This document shows, in pieces, positions 52,547 to 62,000 of a DNA stretch of 64,000 bases (positions within the stretch are counted from its first letter, which is position 1; each line of letters opens with the position of its first letter). The notes under the pieces are model-generated. The model saw only the letters and a program-made list of their open reading frames with translations. It did no database searches and was not told the origin of the DNA. Origin of the DNA: JBDGPU01 sp042219525 (GTDB taxonomy: Archaea > Halobacteriota > Halobacteria > Halobacteriales > Haloferacaceae); contig JBDGPU010000069.1 in the NCBI GenBank assembly GCA_042219525.1, forward strand, positions 62,001 through 126,000. Direction: 5' to 3'. The position numbers and the translations under genes are program-made.

Positions 52547-52993
52547 ATGACGGTTGAAGCGACGAGTGCTGGAGCTATTCTCTTCCGCGACACCCGCGGC
52601 GAACGGGAGTATTTGCTCCTGAAGAGCCGACCGGGGGACTGGGAGTTCCCGAAAGGCGGGGTCGAAGGGGAGGAGGAGCTGCAGCAGACCGCGATCAGAG
52701 AAGTTGAAGAGGAAGCCGGTATCTCGGAGTTCAGACTCATCGACGGATTCCGGCGTGAATACGACTACGTGTTCGAGGCGAACGGCAAGACGATCCACAA
52801 GACCGTTCACCTGTTTATCGCCCACTCGTTCGAGGCGAGCGCTGAGCTCTCGAAGGAGCACCGCGACCTCCAGTGGCGCGACTACGACCAGGCCATCAAC
52901 ACGATCACCCAGGACGGCCCCCGCGAGATCCTCGAGGAAGCCCACGAGTACCTCGACGATCTCAAAGCCGAAGCCGACGACGGCTACGTTTAA
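52547..52993 (+). CDS. Nudix hydrolase (Ap4A hydrolase-like)
   Basis: A 148-residue Nudix protein. The Nudix box GVEGEEELQQTAIREVEEEAGI (about 38-60) is complete, with the REVEEE metal ligands. The TSAGAILFRD start and LKSRPGDWEFPKGG match diadenosine-tetraphosphate-type members. It cleaves nucleoside diphosphate-linked compounds. Two TATA-like elements precede it: CTTTACAC (52518-52525, about 25 bases before the ATG) and CCTATATGG (52471-52479), so a leaderless or short-leader transcript is possible. Confidence 0.92.
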   Translation: MTVEATSAGAILFRDTRGEREYLLLKSRPGDWEFPKGGVEGEEELQQTAIREVEEEAGISEFRLIDGFRREYDYVFEANGKTIHKTVHLFIAHSFEASAELSKEHRDLQWRDYDQAINTITQDGPREILEEAHEYLDDLKAEADDGYV

Positions 52994-53097
52994 CCGTCGT
53001 TTCGCGCTTTTTCGGAGTCCTATTTCGACTGCGTAGCCGCTTTTATCGGGTGTGACGCGTTCCCTGGGTGAAATTGGCGACCGGTGATTTGTCTGGC

Positions 53098-53227
53098 GGT
53101 TACTTATAAATGAGACCGGCCGGTGTCGCCCGCGACACCACTCAGCATGCCCAGAAAGTCCCAGACGCTCGCTGCGTGCCTCGCCAGCTCACTCGCTTAC
53201 GGCGTGTGTGGATTCACTATCTTGTAG
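53098..53227 (+). other. Possible small transcript: TATA box, hairpin and 26-codon frame
   Basis: CTTATAAA (53103-53110) is a near-ideal archaeal TATA box, followed by an 8-base inverted repeat GGTGTCGC-CC-GCGACACC (53122-53139). After it an ATG at 53147 opens a 26-codon frame (MPRKSQTLAACLASSLAYGV plus CGFTIL) that overlaps the end of the convergent membrane gene. It may be a small RNA, a microprotein or just a regulatory site. Support is only the promoter-like element and hairpin. Confidence 0.3.
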
Positions 53228-53427
53228 GTCACGAACATCCCGAGGTATAGCGCCGTCGTGACCGCGACGAAGACGACGACTAAACACCGGTTCAGCTCGA
53301 TTGCCGTGAGCCCCAGCAAGTTCCCAAACAACAGGAGACATGCACATCCCACTACCAGCCCCACATACATCGAGGCGAGCGTTCGAAAATCTGTGTCCAT
53401 CGTCGGATCCTTTGCGTTCTCGGTCAT
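53197..53427 (-). CDS. Small two-span membrane protein
   Basis: A 76-residue protein with two hydrophobic segments (about 15-40, TLASMYVGLVVGCACLLLFGNLLGL, and 47-70, CLVVVFVAVTTALYLGMFVTY) and short polar ends. Cys residues occur in both segments. ATG 53427 is chosen, but one five codons upstream is possible. Family unknown. It lies at the border of the AT-richer accessory segment that follows. Confidence 0.6.
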   Translation of the reverse strand: MTENAKDPTMDTDFRTLASMYVGLVVGCACLLLFGNLLGLTAIELNRCLVVVFVAVTTALYLGMFVTYKIVNPHTP

Positions 53428-53553
53428 AGTCTTATCCCTCAAGAGGCGGAACCTGAGTAGTAGGGTTAGTTGAATCCGATGACTGCGACAGGATCAATGT
53501 GTGAGTGCCCGTTCGAGATTATCGAGGAGAAGATGTAGGCTCTCTGAATTCGG

Positions 53554-53624
53554 TATAGCTGTCCGAAAACAGGCCTATAAGCAAGCTTGAGAAAACGTTT
53601 TGTAGTACTATCTCGTTAGAGATA
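53554..53624 (+). promoter_or_regulatory. Two operator-like palindromes before the HTH gene
   Basis: TATAGCTGT-CCGAAA-ACAGGCCTATA (53554-53579) is an imperfect inverted repeat that includes a TATA-like CCTATAA. TATCTC-GTTA-GAGATA (53609-53624) is perfect in its 6-base arms and ends 13 bases before the ATG at 53638. Both would be well placed for autorepression by the HTH protein. No T-tract follows, so terminators are less likely. Confidence 0.6.
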
Positions 53625-53637
53625 ACCAAGAAAAGCG

Positions 53638-54321
53638 ATGGCAGTGACTGAATTCATCGATCCCACGGCCGCTAAAATCGTCTTAGCAGCACAGAGAGGG
53701 GATTCAATTAACAGAATAGCAGAAAAGATCGACGTGTCGTATTCGTGGGTGTACGACTGGATCGATCGGTTAGAGGACAAAAATATTATCTCGAATACCG
53801 ATAACGGAATTCGAGTCACCGATCACGAAATACGCCAGCAGTATGCCGAAATGATGGCCGCCTTCTACAGCCGCGACACGATCTCACAGGAGGACGCGTA
53901 CACAATTCCCCATTTCGCTGGTATGGAGTTCGCGTACACCGAGATTGATGCGGCGTATGTCTGGACGCACGGCGGCTTTCAGATCGCGCGCAGCCACGAC
54001 GACTACCCCGTCTTCATCCACGTCCATGACCGAGACGTCGAGCGCTGGATGGCATTCTTCCAGCAGTTCAACGTCGAGACGACCGTCAACGAACGGCCCG
54101 ATGTCAGCGATATCAATGGGAACGTCCACTACGTTTTGTATCCCGAGACCGACGGCATCGACACGGAATGGGTCGAAGGCCATCCTGTCATCCCGTTGGA
54201 CGACGCTGTCGATCAGATGACGGAGAATCGCCCAGCGTACGAACCCGCCTTGGAGATCATCGCCGACGAGTACAGTGTCGACATCGACGTATCGCATCAC
54301 AGTGCGACGAGTGCGGATTAA
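53638..54321 (+). CDS. Winged-HTH protein, probable antitoxin/regulator of the next gene
   Basis: A 227-residue protein. Residues about 12-75 are a winged helix-turn-helix (SINRIAEKIDVSYSWVYDWIDRLEDKNIIS). The C-terminal domain (about 85-215) has FAGMEFAYTEIDAAYVWTHGGFQIARSHDDYPVFIHVHDRDVERWMAFFQQF and a region with many acidic and aromatic residues. This is the arrangement of DNA-binding antitoxins paired with nucleotidyltransferase toxins (AbiEi-like). The DNA is clearly AT-richer than most genes here, especially the first 180 bases. Twelve bases separate it from the nucleotidyltransferase. Confidence 0.75.
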   Translation: MAVTEFIDPTAAKIVLAAQRGDSINRIAEKIDVSYSWVYDWIDRLEDKNIISNTDNGIRVTDHEIRQQYAEMMAAFYSRDTISQEDAYTIPHFAGMEFAYTEIDAAYVWTHGGFQIARSHDDYPVFIHVHDRDVERWMAFFQQFNVETTVNERPDVSDINGNVHYVLYPETDGIDTEWVEGHPVIPLDDAVDQMTENRPAYEPALEIIADEYSVDIDVSHHSATSAD

Positions 54322-54333
54322 TTGGTGCAATAG

Positions 54334-55023
54334 ATGAGCCTTCCTGAGCGCCAAGCAGAACTCGTCGAAACGCATCGTGCGGTCCAACAGGCCGAACTAC
54401 CGTACGTTCTCGTCGGCGGTTGGGCTGTCTCCGCGTTCCAGACCCGATTTACAACCGACATCGATGCAGTGATTCCGGCTACCGCGCTCGGTGACTACGA
54501 CTCACTTCTCGACGACCTCGGCTACGAGAAACAGTTCGAGAAGGATGTTTCGAACGAATACGAGGGGCGAATGCTCCAGTACAAGAAACCGGTTGGGGAG
54601 AACGCAGTGAAGTTCGAAGCACTCGTTGACGCGCTGGGGTGCCGACAGACGGAGGCCGAATGGTCGTATCGCCACCTCCACGAACACAGCACTCTCGATT
54701 ATCTCAACGTTGCTGAAGACCTCGAAGGTCGGATCCCTGAACCAGCACTCCTGTTCGCGTTGAAACTCCACAGTGGACGGATGGCTGACACCCGGGACCT
54801 CGTCGTCATCAGCACGCGTGCAGACTTCAATCGTATCGAGCGACACCTCCATCGGGGTGACCCCGAAAAGCTGGATGGGCGGATCGAGATGGTGCTCGAC
54901 CGGCTCCAGCAGGATGGATTCGAAGATGCGTTCAAGGGTGTTTTTGAGCAGGAAGAACTACCGGCAGACGCAGTTACTGAGCTCGTTTCGTTCCTGTCCG
55001 ACCAACAAGACCAGCTCCGTTGA
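54334..55023 (+). CDS. Nucleotidyltransferase (DUF6036/AbiEii-like), probable toxin
   Basis: A 229-residue protein. The motif VLVGGWAVSAFQTRFTTDIDAVI (about 26-48) is the GG...DxD signature of the polymerase-beta-type nucleotidyltransferase fold, with Asp43 and Asp45 as metal ligands. The next parts (KKPVGENAVKFEALVDALG, PALLFALKLHSGRMADTRDLVVIS) match the DUF6036/AbiEii-like group, with the conserved Lys and Asp of the second half. AbiEii toxins transfer nucleotides and arrest growth. It follows the HTH gene in one operon. A transposon-like element begins right after its stop codon. Confidence 0.8.
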   Translation: MSLPERQAELVETHRAVQQAELPYVLVGGWAVSAFQTRFTTDIDAVIPATALGDYDSLLDDLGYEKQFEKDVSNEYEGRMLQYKKPVGENAVKFEALVDALGCRQTEAEWSYRHLHEHSTLDYLNVAEDLEGRIPEPALLFALKLHSGRMADTRDLVVISTRADFNRIERHLHRGDPEKLDGRIEMVLDRLQQDGFEDAFKGVFEQEELPADAVTELVSFLSDQQDQLR

Positions 55024-55430
55024 CATCCTCCCCGCCCTGAAGGGTGAGGATTCCCACGCCAGCACTGCACCGCGCTGGGTTGGTCGTTTAAGGTCTGCAC
55101 ACCGACGAGGTGCGGGCCGTGCCAAGCGGCCGTTACTCCAATCCTCAAAACCACGGTTCCACACGTTTCCGAGTGGGTTGCGGGGTGCGTCGGCGGATTC
55201 GGAGGTGCTTGGGTGTTTTGCGTCGGTACCCGGCCTATTCCGACGGAGTACCGTCGAAACTCGGTCGGGAACTCCGAATTTGTCCGATTGTCCCGGTATG
55301 GGCGCGGACGTGCCGCGTCGGATAGACGCAAAGACGCGAGGAGGACACCTAAACCTTCGGCGCACACCAGAAGTAGACGATGACGGCGATTCATCCCCGC
55401 CCTCAAGTGCGGGGCTTTCTCGCCTGCAAT
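55024..55430. mobile_element. Transposase-less IS200/IS605-like element (PATE/MITE type)
   Basis: The left end has ATCCTCCCCGCCCTGAAGGG plus TGAGGATTCCC (55025-55055), an imperfect hairpin like the left ends of haloarchaeal IS1341-type elements. The right end has CCCCGC-CCTCAAGT-GCGGGG followed by CTTTCTCGCC (55395-55424), the typical right-end hairpin. The roughly 400 bases between have no tnpA or tnpB. This is the form of the palindrome-associated (PATE) non-autonomous elements known in haloarchaea. Exact ends are uncertain by about 10 bases; the 107 bases that follow to the next gene show nothing else. Confidence 0.65.
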
Positions 55431-55530
55431 CACGTAAAGACGGTTTCAGGGACCTGTCGATAGCAGCCCGCCCCAAATAGAAAGAATACGAGCGAACAAT
55501 TTTCCTACCCCCACCAGAAACGTCGAGAAC

Positions 55531-56568
55531 GTGGTTCCGGATTCGGAGTTCGGCTACGAGTTGCTCGTCTGCCGCTGGGCGGAACTAGCCTGGCCGCCCG
55601 ACGAGCCCGGCCGAAAGCCGGTCATCGTCTCGCGCCAGCTCGGAACCCAGGACCGACGCTGGGACACCGTCGTCGTCGAGGTCGACGCCGATGCGCTAAT
55701 GACCCGGCAACAGTTCGGCGACCGCGAGATCGATTCGGACCTCCTCCACGTCGTCCGCAACGCGCCGGCCGAGTGGGAGTGGTACCAGGACGCCCTCCCG
55801 TACCCTGGCTACCCCTGGCGCTACGTCCGAGCAGCAGTCCACCGGGCCGGCGGCCGCGGGCTGATCGACAAGCGCAAGCGCGACGGCCGGATCGAGCTCC
55901 GTCGCCAGCGCCCGTACCCGGACTGGGTTGAGCGCGTCGTCGCCATCGAGAACAAGCCGGACCTCACCGCGAGCGCCGCGGACGCACTGGCGGATCAGCT
56001 CGAGCACGACGTCGACACCGGCCTGGCCGACGAGGTCTGGCTCGCGACGTCCGCGACGGGCGACCGCGTCGAGCCGGCGCTGCTCCGGGAGCTGCCGGTC
56101 GAGGCCGGCATCCTCGTGACGGATTTCTCCAAGGGTGTTGATGCCGACGCCGCGGAGGTCCAGTGGCTCCCGAGCGACCTGTCGCGGGACGAGCGCACGG
56201 ACGAGCATCGCACGCAACGACTCGAACTCGCCGAGCGCGGGTACGGCAAGGGCTGGCGGTCCTATCACGACACGATGCGGCCGGACTGCCGGTCCTTCCA
56301 GCTGGACCGCGCCGGCGACGCGCTCGTCCCGTACTGCACGGCCAAGCAAAAGTGCCCGACACCTCGCGAGTGCTCCGGCTCCTGCACGCGGTACGGCCCC
56401 GAGCCGCCGCAGTGGCGGACGAACGGCTGGCCCATCGAGGGCGGCCCGGGAAAGGGAATCCAGCGGCTGCTCGACCAGCGCCGCGAGCGGGCCCGTGAGC
56501 GGACGAAGGCCCACGGCGAGGTGCGTGGCGAGAAACACCACGATGACGAGTCCCGCGCAGGGAACTGA
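55531..56568 (+). CDS. DUF5787 family protein, PD-(D/E)XK nuclease-like
   Basis: A 345-residue protein starting with GTG at 55531. The segment WVERVVAIENKPDLTASAADALADQLEHDVDTGLADEVWLATSA (about 130-175) has the E-x-K arrangement (IENKPDL) and the following helix of restriction-like PD-(D/E)XK folds. A Cys cluster near 270-290 (YCTAKQKCPTPRECSGSC) could bind zinc or Fe-S. The family is haloarchaeal with no known role; nuclease activity is an inference from the pattern. The C-terminus is basic and His/Lys rich. Confidence 0.72.
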   Translation: MVPDSEFGYELLVCRWAELAWPPDEPGRKPVIVSRQLGTQDRRWDTVVVEVDADALMTRQQFGDREIDSDLLHVVRNAPAEWEWYQDALPYPGYPWRYVRAAVHRAGGRGLIDKRKRDGRIELRRQRPYPDWVERVVAIENKPDLTASAADALADQLEHDVDTGLADEVWLATSATGDRVEPALLRELPVEAGILVTDFSKGVDADAAEVQWLPSDLSRDERTDEHRTQRLELAERGYGKGWRSYHDTMRPDCRSFQLDRAGDALVPYCTAKQKCPTPRECSGSCTRYGPEPPQWRTNGWPIEGGPGKGIQRLLDQRRERARERTKAHGEVRGEKHHDDESRAGN

Positions 56569-56660
56569 GCCGACAGTCGGCTGTCGGAAGTATCGTAGGG
56601 AGACGTGGGATCGGTTACGGGCAGAAGTGCCCAGAAAGTAGCGTCTCCTGAATCGCTTTG

Positions 56661-58673
56661 TCAGTCGTCGAGGTCCTCGTCCAGATCGACGGATTTCGGC
56701 AATTCCAGCGTGATCCGTGTCCCACGGGGCATTCTATCCTCGATATTAACTGTCCCACCGGACTGGTTCACGCCCCACACGACGAGCCAGAGGCCGATCC
56801 CTGTGCTGTGCTGTAGCTTGGTCTGGGCTTCCGGGTTCTGGAACAGCTGCTTTTCCACTTCCGACAACCGGGGGCCGTTGTCCTCGAACGTAATTTTCAC
56901 GGCGTCACCCTGATCAGTCACGGAGACGCCGACCCACGGATCGACGGCGTCGTTGTGCTCGATTGCGTTCGCGATCACCTCTCTGACCACGTCGGAGAAA
57001 TGCTCGACCGCGTGGACCGTCGTTTCGTCGACGTGATCTATCTCGACCGTGGCGTCCGGCCAGCTCGCCCGGACCTCTTCAACGGCTTCGACGACGGTGT
57101 CGGCGACGTTCTGGCGTGTTATGACGTCCCGCCGTGACTGGAAGCTCTTCTCCAGATGCTGGACGGTTTCGCTGATCTCCAGCAACTTGCGTGCTCGTCG
57201 TCCGATCTGTTCGGCGTCCGTCGCAGCTGGGTCGTCCGCCTGCTCGGCGATTTCCCCCGATTTGCCGAGGATCACCTGCATCGCGTTCCGAAGGTCGTGT
57301 CGGAGGACGCGATACAACACCGCCAGGCGGCGCTTTTTGGTCACCTGATCAGTGATGTTAACGTACATCACGAACGCGTCGGCGTCCGCGTCGGAGCTCT
57401 CGACCGGTGTCGCGGAAAGTATGAAGTGTTGCCGGACCCCGTCCAGAGTCCGCACGACTTCGGTTTCGACCGATTCGCCACTGGTCAATTGGTCGATGAT
57501 CGACTGCGATGGCTCGTACTCGTCGTCGGCAACGATGTACTTTCCCGCCTCAACCGGATAAGTTTCGTCGTCCTCGACCCGGAAATCGTGTTCAAATTCC
57601 GCGTTTGCGTTCACGATAAGCGGGGTCCCGTCTTCAAACTTCACGGCGATGGCTGGTGTCGGGATGCCGGAAAATAGCGTCTCGAACTTCTTGATTTCGC
57701 CCTTGAGTCGTTTCTCACGTGCACTGAGTGTCTCGACGAGGCTATTGAACTGCTCAGAGACGGCACGCCACTCGTTACCCCACTCCAAATCGACGTGCGC
57801 CTCTCCGTAGTTCCCGTCGGTGGCTGCCTCGATTCCGGAGTACAGCCGTTCGTACTGATGGTGCTGTATGCGGAAGAAGAAGAGCCCCCCGGCAATAATG
57901 ATCAGAAACACACCGGCGAAGACGGCCCCGTGGACGCTCAACATTGACTGGATACTGTTATCGAGGGCCGTCCGATCACGGATGATCGTCACTCGCACGT
58001 TGGTGGGAGAGACGGGAGCACTCGCGGTGATGTTGTGCTCGATTCGCGTGGTTGGCCGCATCAGCACTTCCTCGTTAGCCGTGATGACGACCGTTTGACT
58101 GGGGGATTCGTACGGTCCGACCAGAAATTTGAGTGCCGCCGTGTCGAGTTCGACGTAGGCGCTCACCACGCCGACTGCGGATTCAGTTTCCGATGTGTCG
58201 ACGGGGGCACTGATGACCACGACAGGATCGCCGGCAGGGGTCCGCTGAATGGGAGAGATGTACGTTTCGCCGGCGATCGCTCGCTGAAAATGGGTGTGGT
58301 TGGACACGTTCGCATCGGCAAGCCGGTTCGGGCGGCCCGTTTGAGTAATGCTTTCGACGACTGTGCCGTTTTGATCGGCGACAGTCACGTAAAGATACGT
58401 TTGTTTCTCGAAGAGTTGGGTTAGAACCGCTCGCTGTGTTTCGGTTCCGTGAGGAGTTATGGCAGGACTCGCTCCAGCTGACGTCACGTCGGTAGCCTCG
58501 TCGTGCAGCATCCTGCCTAATTGACCAGCCACGTTATTCGCCAGCTCCTGGAGATCGGCTCGCTCTCTCTCCACCTCCTGGCTCGATTGGACGTGAAATG
58601 AAGCCCCGACTACCCCGGCCGAAATGAATATCATGGCCACTACGACGGTCAGGAACAGACTCAGAGTTCTCAT
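56661..58673 (-). CDS. Sensor histidine kinase (Cache-PAS-HisKA-HATPase)
   Basis: A 670-residue membrane sensor. A first transmembrane helix (about 5-25), an extracellular Cache-like domain (30-240), a second helix (about 245-268), a HAMP-like linker (270-320), a PAS domain (about 335-445), then the kinase. The phospho-acceptor H-box is VLYRVLRHDLRNAMQVIL (His about 459). The N-box EVIANAIEHND and G-boxes FEDNGP and STGIGLWLV follow. It would sense an extracellular ligand and signal through phosphotransfer. No response regulator gene is beside it, so it is an orphan. Confidence 0.92.
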   Translation of the reverse strand: MRTLSLFLTVVVAMIFISAGVVGASFHVQSSQEVERERADLQELANNVAGQLGRMLHDEATDVTSAGASPAITPHGTETQRAVLTQLFEKQTYLYVTVADQNGTVVESITQTGRPNRLADANVSNHTHFQRAIAGETYISPIQRTPAGDPVVVISAPVDTSETESAVGVVSAYVELDTAALKFLVGPYESPSQTVVITANEEVLMRPTTRIEHNITASAPVSPTNVRVTIIRDRTALDNSIQSMLSVHGAVFAGVFLIIIAGGLFFFRIQHHQYERLYSGIEAATDGNYGEAHVDLEWGNEWRAVSEQFNSLVETLSAREKRLKGEIKKFETLFSGIPTPAIAVKFEDGTPLIVNANAEFEHDFRVEDDETYPVEAGKYIVADDEYEPSQSIIDQLTSGESVETEVVRTLDGVRQHFILSATPVESSDADADAFVMYVNITDQVTKKRRLAVLYRVLRHDLRNAMQVILGKSGEIAEQADDPAATDAEQIGRRARKLLEISETVQHLEKSFQSRRDVITRQNVADTVVEAVEEVRASWPDATVEIDHVDETTVHAVEHFSDVVREVIANAIEHNDAVDPWVGVSVTDQGDAVKITFEDNGPRLSEVEKQLFQNPEAQTKLQHSTGIGLWLVVWGVNQSGGTVNIEDRMPRGTRITLELPKSVDLDEDLDD

Positions 58674-59011
58674 CGGTGTGCTTTCCGGTCACCCCCGTTC
58701 ATCGAAGTCCACACAATTTTGCTAACACCAAACGGAATGTTTAGCATCATTATATTATTTTATGTTGTTTTATAGGAATCTGAAGTTTTTTCATGACATA
58801 TTCCGTTTGTGAGAAAACGCGCCACACATTTCATCAATAAATTAACTAGAATGTTCGACAAACGGAACGCCGCCGGAACCAGCTTATCTACGCATGGATC
58901 CGCGTCTTCGACAAACACCGACTGCTTCGTGAATCGCCCAGGTGCGTCGGGGGCAGACTCACCGAGAATAGTTGCTGAATAGCGGGGCGCGTCCTCAACG
59001 ACTGACGGGAG
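58674..59011. promoter_or_regulatory. AT-rich region with three CAAACGGAA motifs
   Basis: These 338 bases lie between the sensor kinase start and the end of the dehydrogenase gene. CAAACGGAAT (58729-58738) and its inverse ATTCCGTTTG (58800-58809) form a 10-base inverted repeat; a third copy CAAACGGAAC is at 58859-58868. Another pair, TGCTAA (58720-58725) and TTAGCA (58741-58746), frames the first motif. The composition is much more AT-rich than elsewhere. No frame looks coding. Binding sites for a regulator of the kinase gene are likely. Confidence 0.5.
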
Positions 59012-62000
59012 CTACTCGAGCGCCTCGGCGACTTTCTCCATCGGATGCGGCGGCTCGCTGGCCCCCTCGCGGTGTTCGAGCTGTGAGCGACAGGAGGCGC
59101 CGGGGGCGACGACGACGTCGCCGGCGCTGTCGTCGACCTGGTCGTACAGCTGCTGACCGATGGCCTCGCTCATCGAGAGGTGCTCCGCCTCGTAACCAAA
59201 GGAGCCGGCCATCCCACAGCAGGTGGAGTCGAGCGGGTCGACGCCGTAGCCCGCGCGGCGGAGGACGCCGACGGCGTGGTGATCCTTCGCGGTCGCCTTC
59301 TGGTGGCAGTGGCCGTGGTAGGTGAGCTGCTCGTCCGGGGCCGACAGCGGAAGCTCGTCGTCGAGCCGGAGGACGTCGAGATACTCCAGCGCGCCATAGG
59401 TGCTCTCCGTGACGGCGGTGACGTGGTCGTCCGCGACCGACGAGGCGTCGCCACCGAGAACGTCGTGGTAGTCGGACTGGAGCATCACGGCGTCAGAGGG
59501 TTCAACCACGACGACGTCCCAGCCGTCGCGGACGGCCGGGGAGAGCTCTTCCACGACCTCGGTCGCAGTCGCGCGGGCCTGATCGAGGAACCCCTTCGAG
59601 TGGGCCGGCCGGCCGCTGCCGGGAACGTCCGGAATCGCGACGTGGCAGCCGGCGGCCTCCAGGACGCGAACCGCGGCCTTGCCGGCCTGCGGGCGACTGT
59701 AGTTCGTGAACGCGTCCGGGAACAGCAGGACCTTGCGGTCGGCTTGGGCTTCGGGGACGGCGGCGTCGCCGCGCGCGTCGAACCAGTCCTCGAGGCTCTC
59801 CGAGCGGAAGGTCGGGAGCTTTCGCTCGGCGGTGATCCCGACCGTCTTCTCCATCAGCGTGCGGGCGCCCGGCAGTTCGGGGAGCTTGTTCGAGAGCGGC
59901 GCGAGCTTCGAGCCCCACGCCGAGAGCGTCTCGACGTTCGCGAAGATGCGGTCGCGGATGCTCGGGCCCTGTTCCTCGTGGCGCGCGTGGGCGACCTCGG
60001 TCTTCAGCTTCGCCATGTCGACTTCGCTCGGGCAGTCCATCTTGCAGCCCTTGCAGCCAACACAGAGGTCGAGCACCTCCTCCGAGAACTCCTCATCCGT
60101 CGGGTCGTCCGGGAGGTCCCCGGACATCGCCTGCCGGAGCATGTTCGCCCGGCCCCGGGTGGACTGGATCTCCTCCTCGGCGGCGCGGTAGGTCGGGCAC
60201 ATGACGCCGCCGGTCGTCTCCTGCGGCCCGCGACACCCACCACAGCCGTGACAGAGTTCGACCATCCCCTGCATGCCGTTCTCGTTCGGCCAGTTCAGGG
60301 AGGTGTCGATGGCGGTCTCGAACTCGTAGTCCGGGGAGAAGCGGAGGTTCTCGGTCATGTCGACGTCGCCACACACCTGTCCGGGGTTGAGCAGCCAGTC
60401 CGGGTCGAACGCGGTCTTGAGCGCGCGGAAGGCAGTCCAGAGGTCCTCGCCGTACAGCTTCCGGTTCCACTGCGTCCGGGCGCGGCCGTCGCCGTGTTCG
60501 CCCGATATGGACCCGCCGAGGCTGACGACGAGGTCGGAGACCTCGTCCGCGATGCTCGCCATCCGCTCGACGCCCTCGACCATCTTCGTATTGATGAGCG
60601 GGCGGATGTGGAGAACCCCGGGGCCCGCGTGCGCGTAGAAGGACGCGAAGGTGTCGTGGTCGTCGAGGATGCGCTGGAACTCACGGCTGTACTCGGGGAG
60701 ATGTTCCGGCGGGATCGCACAGTCCTCGATGAACGAGAGGTGTTTCGCGTCGCTCGTGCGACCGAGCAGGATGGGGAGGCCGGACTTGCGCATCTTCCAG
60801 AACTGCTCGCGCGTGTCGGCGTCGTGGGCCTCCATCGCGGTCAGGGCGCGCACGGGGTCGTCGCTCACGTCGGCAGCGCCGTCCGACGGCGTCGCCTCCG
60901 TCGCCGCGTCGGGGACGCGGTCCGCGATGAGGTCGGCGACCAGCTGCCGGCCGTGCTCGTCGCTGTCGGCGTAGAACTCGATGAGCAGCACCGAGTCCGT
61001 CCCGTCGGGGAGCATCCCGACGACGTCCGCGAACTCCGAAGTGTCGCGCGCGAGATCCAGCAGCACGTCGTCCATCACCTCGACGGCGGCCGGGTCGTGT
61101 TCGAGGACTGCGGAGACGTCCTCCATCGCGCTCGGCAGGTCCTCGTAGGTGAGGAGGGCGACGGCCTTCGTCTCCGGGATCGGTTCCAGCGACACCGTCG
61201 CCTCCGTGACGATCCCGAGGGTCCCCTCGCTGCCGGCGAGCAGGCGCGCGAGGTTGACGACCCCCTCCTCCCCGTACTCGCCGCGGTACTCCGCGAGCAG
61301 ACGGTCGAGGTTGTAGCCGGAGACGTTCCGCTTGAGCTCCGGGTAGCGCTCGTCGATGTCGTCGGCCGCGTCGTCGAGTATCCGGACGATCTCGACAGCG
61401 ATCCGGGCCTCAAGGTCGACGTCGCCCGGGAACGCCTCGGGAGCATCGAATTTAGCGCCGGCGGCGGCCGCTGCGGGGTCGACGCATTCCACGCCCTCCG
61501 CGCGCTCGCGAAGGTCCTCGACCGCGACCTCGCCAAACGTCGTGACGGTGCCGTCGGCCAGCACGACTTCGACTTCCTCGACGTAATGGTCCGTCTTGCC
61601 GTAGACGAGCGAGTGCGCGCCCGTCGAGTTGTTGCCGATGGCGCCGCCGACGGCGCTTTTGTCCCGCCAGGCCGGGTCAGGCGCGAACTTCAGGCCGTGC
61701 GGTTCCAGTTCGGCGTTGAGGTCGCCGATGTAGGCACCGGCGTCGACCGTCGCCCGCTCCGCGTCGGGGTCGACCGCGTGGATGCCGTCCATGTAGCGCG
61801 TAAAGTCGAGGACGACGGCCTCGTTGACCGTCTGTCCCGCCAGCGACGTGCCGCCACCCCGCGGGAGGACGGGGATGCCCTCCTCGGCACAGTAGGACAC
61901 CACGCTGGCGACGTCGCGGGTCGACCGCGGGAGGACGACGCCGATCGGCGTCACCTCGTAGGCCGACGCGTCGGTCGCGTAGAGCTGCCGTGAGTAGCTG

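Noticed and set aside
55110..55325. 71-residue frame inside the mobile element
   Set aside because: No similarity to TnpA or TnpB and a basic, random-looking composition.
59180..61993. 937-residue plus-strand open frame
   Set aside because: Antisense to the dehydrogenase, whose FAD and Fe-S motifs are unambiguous.
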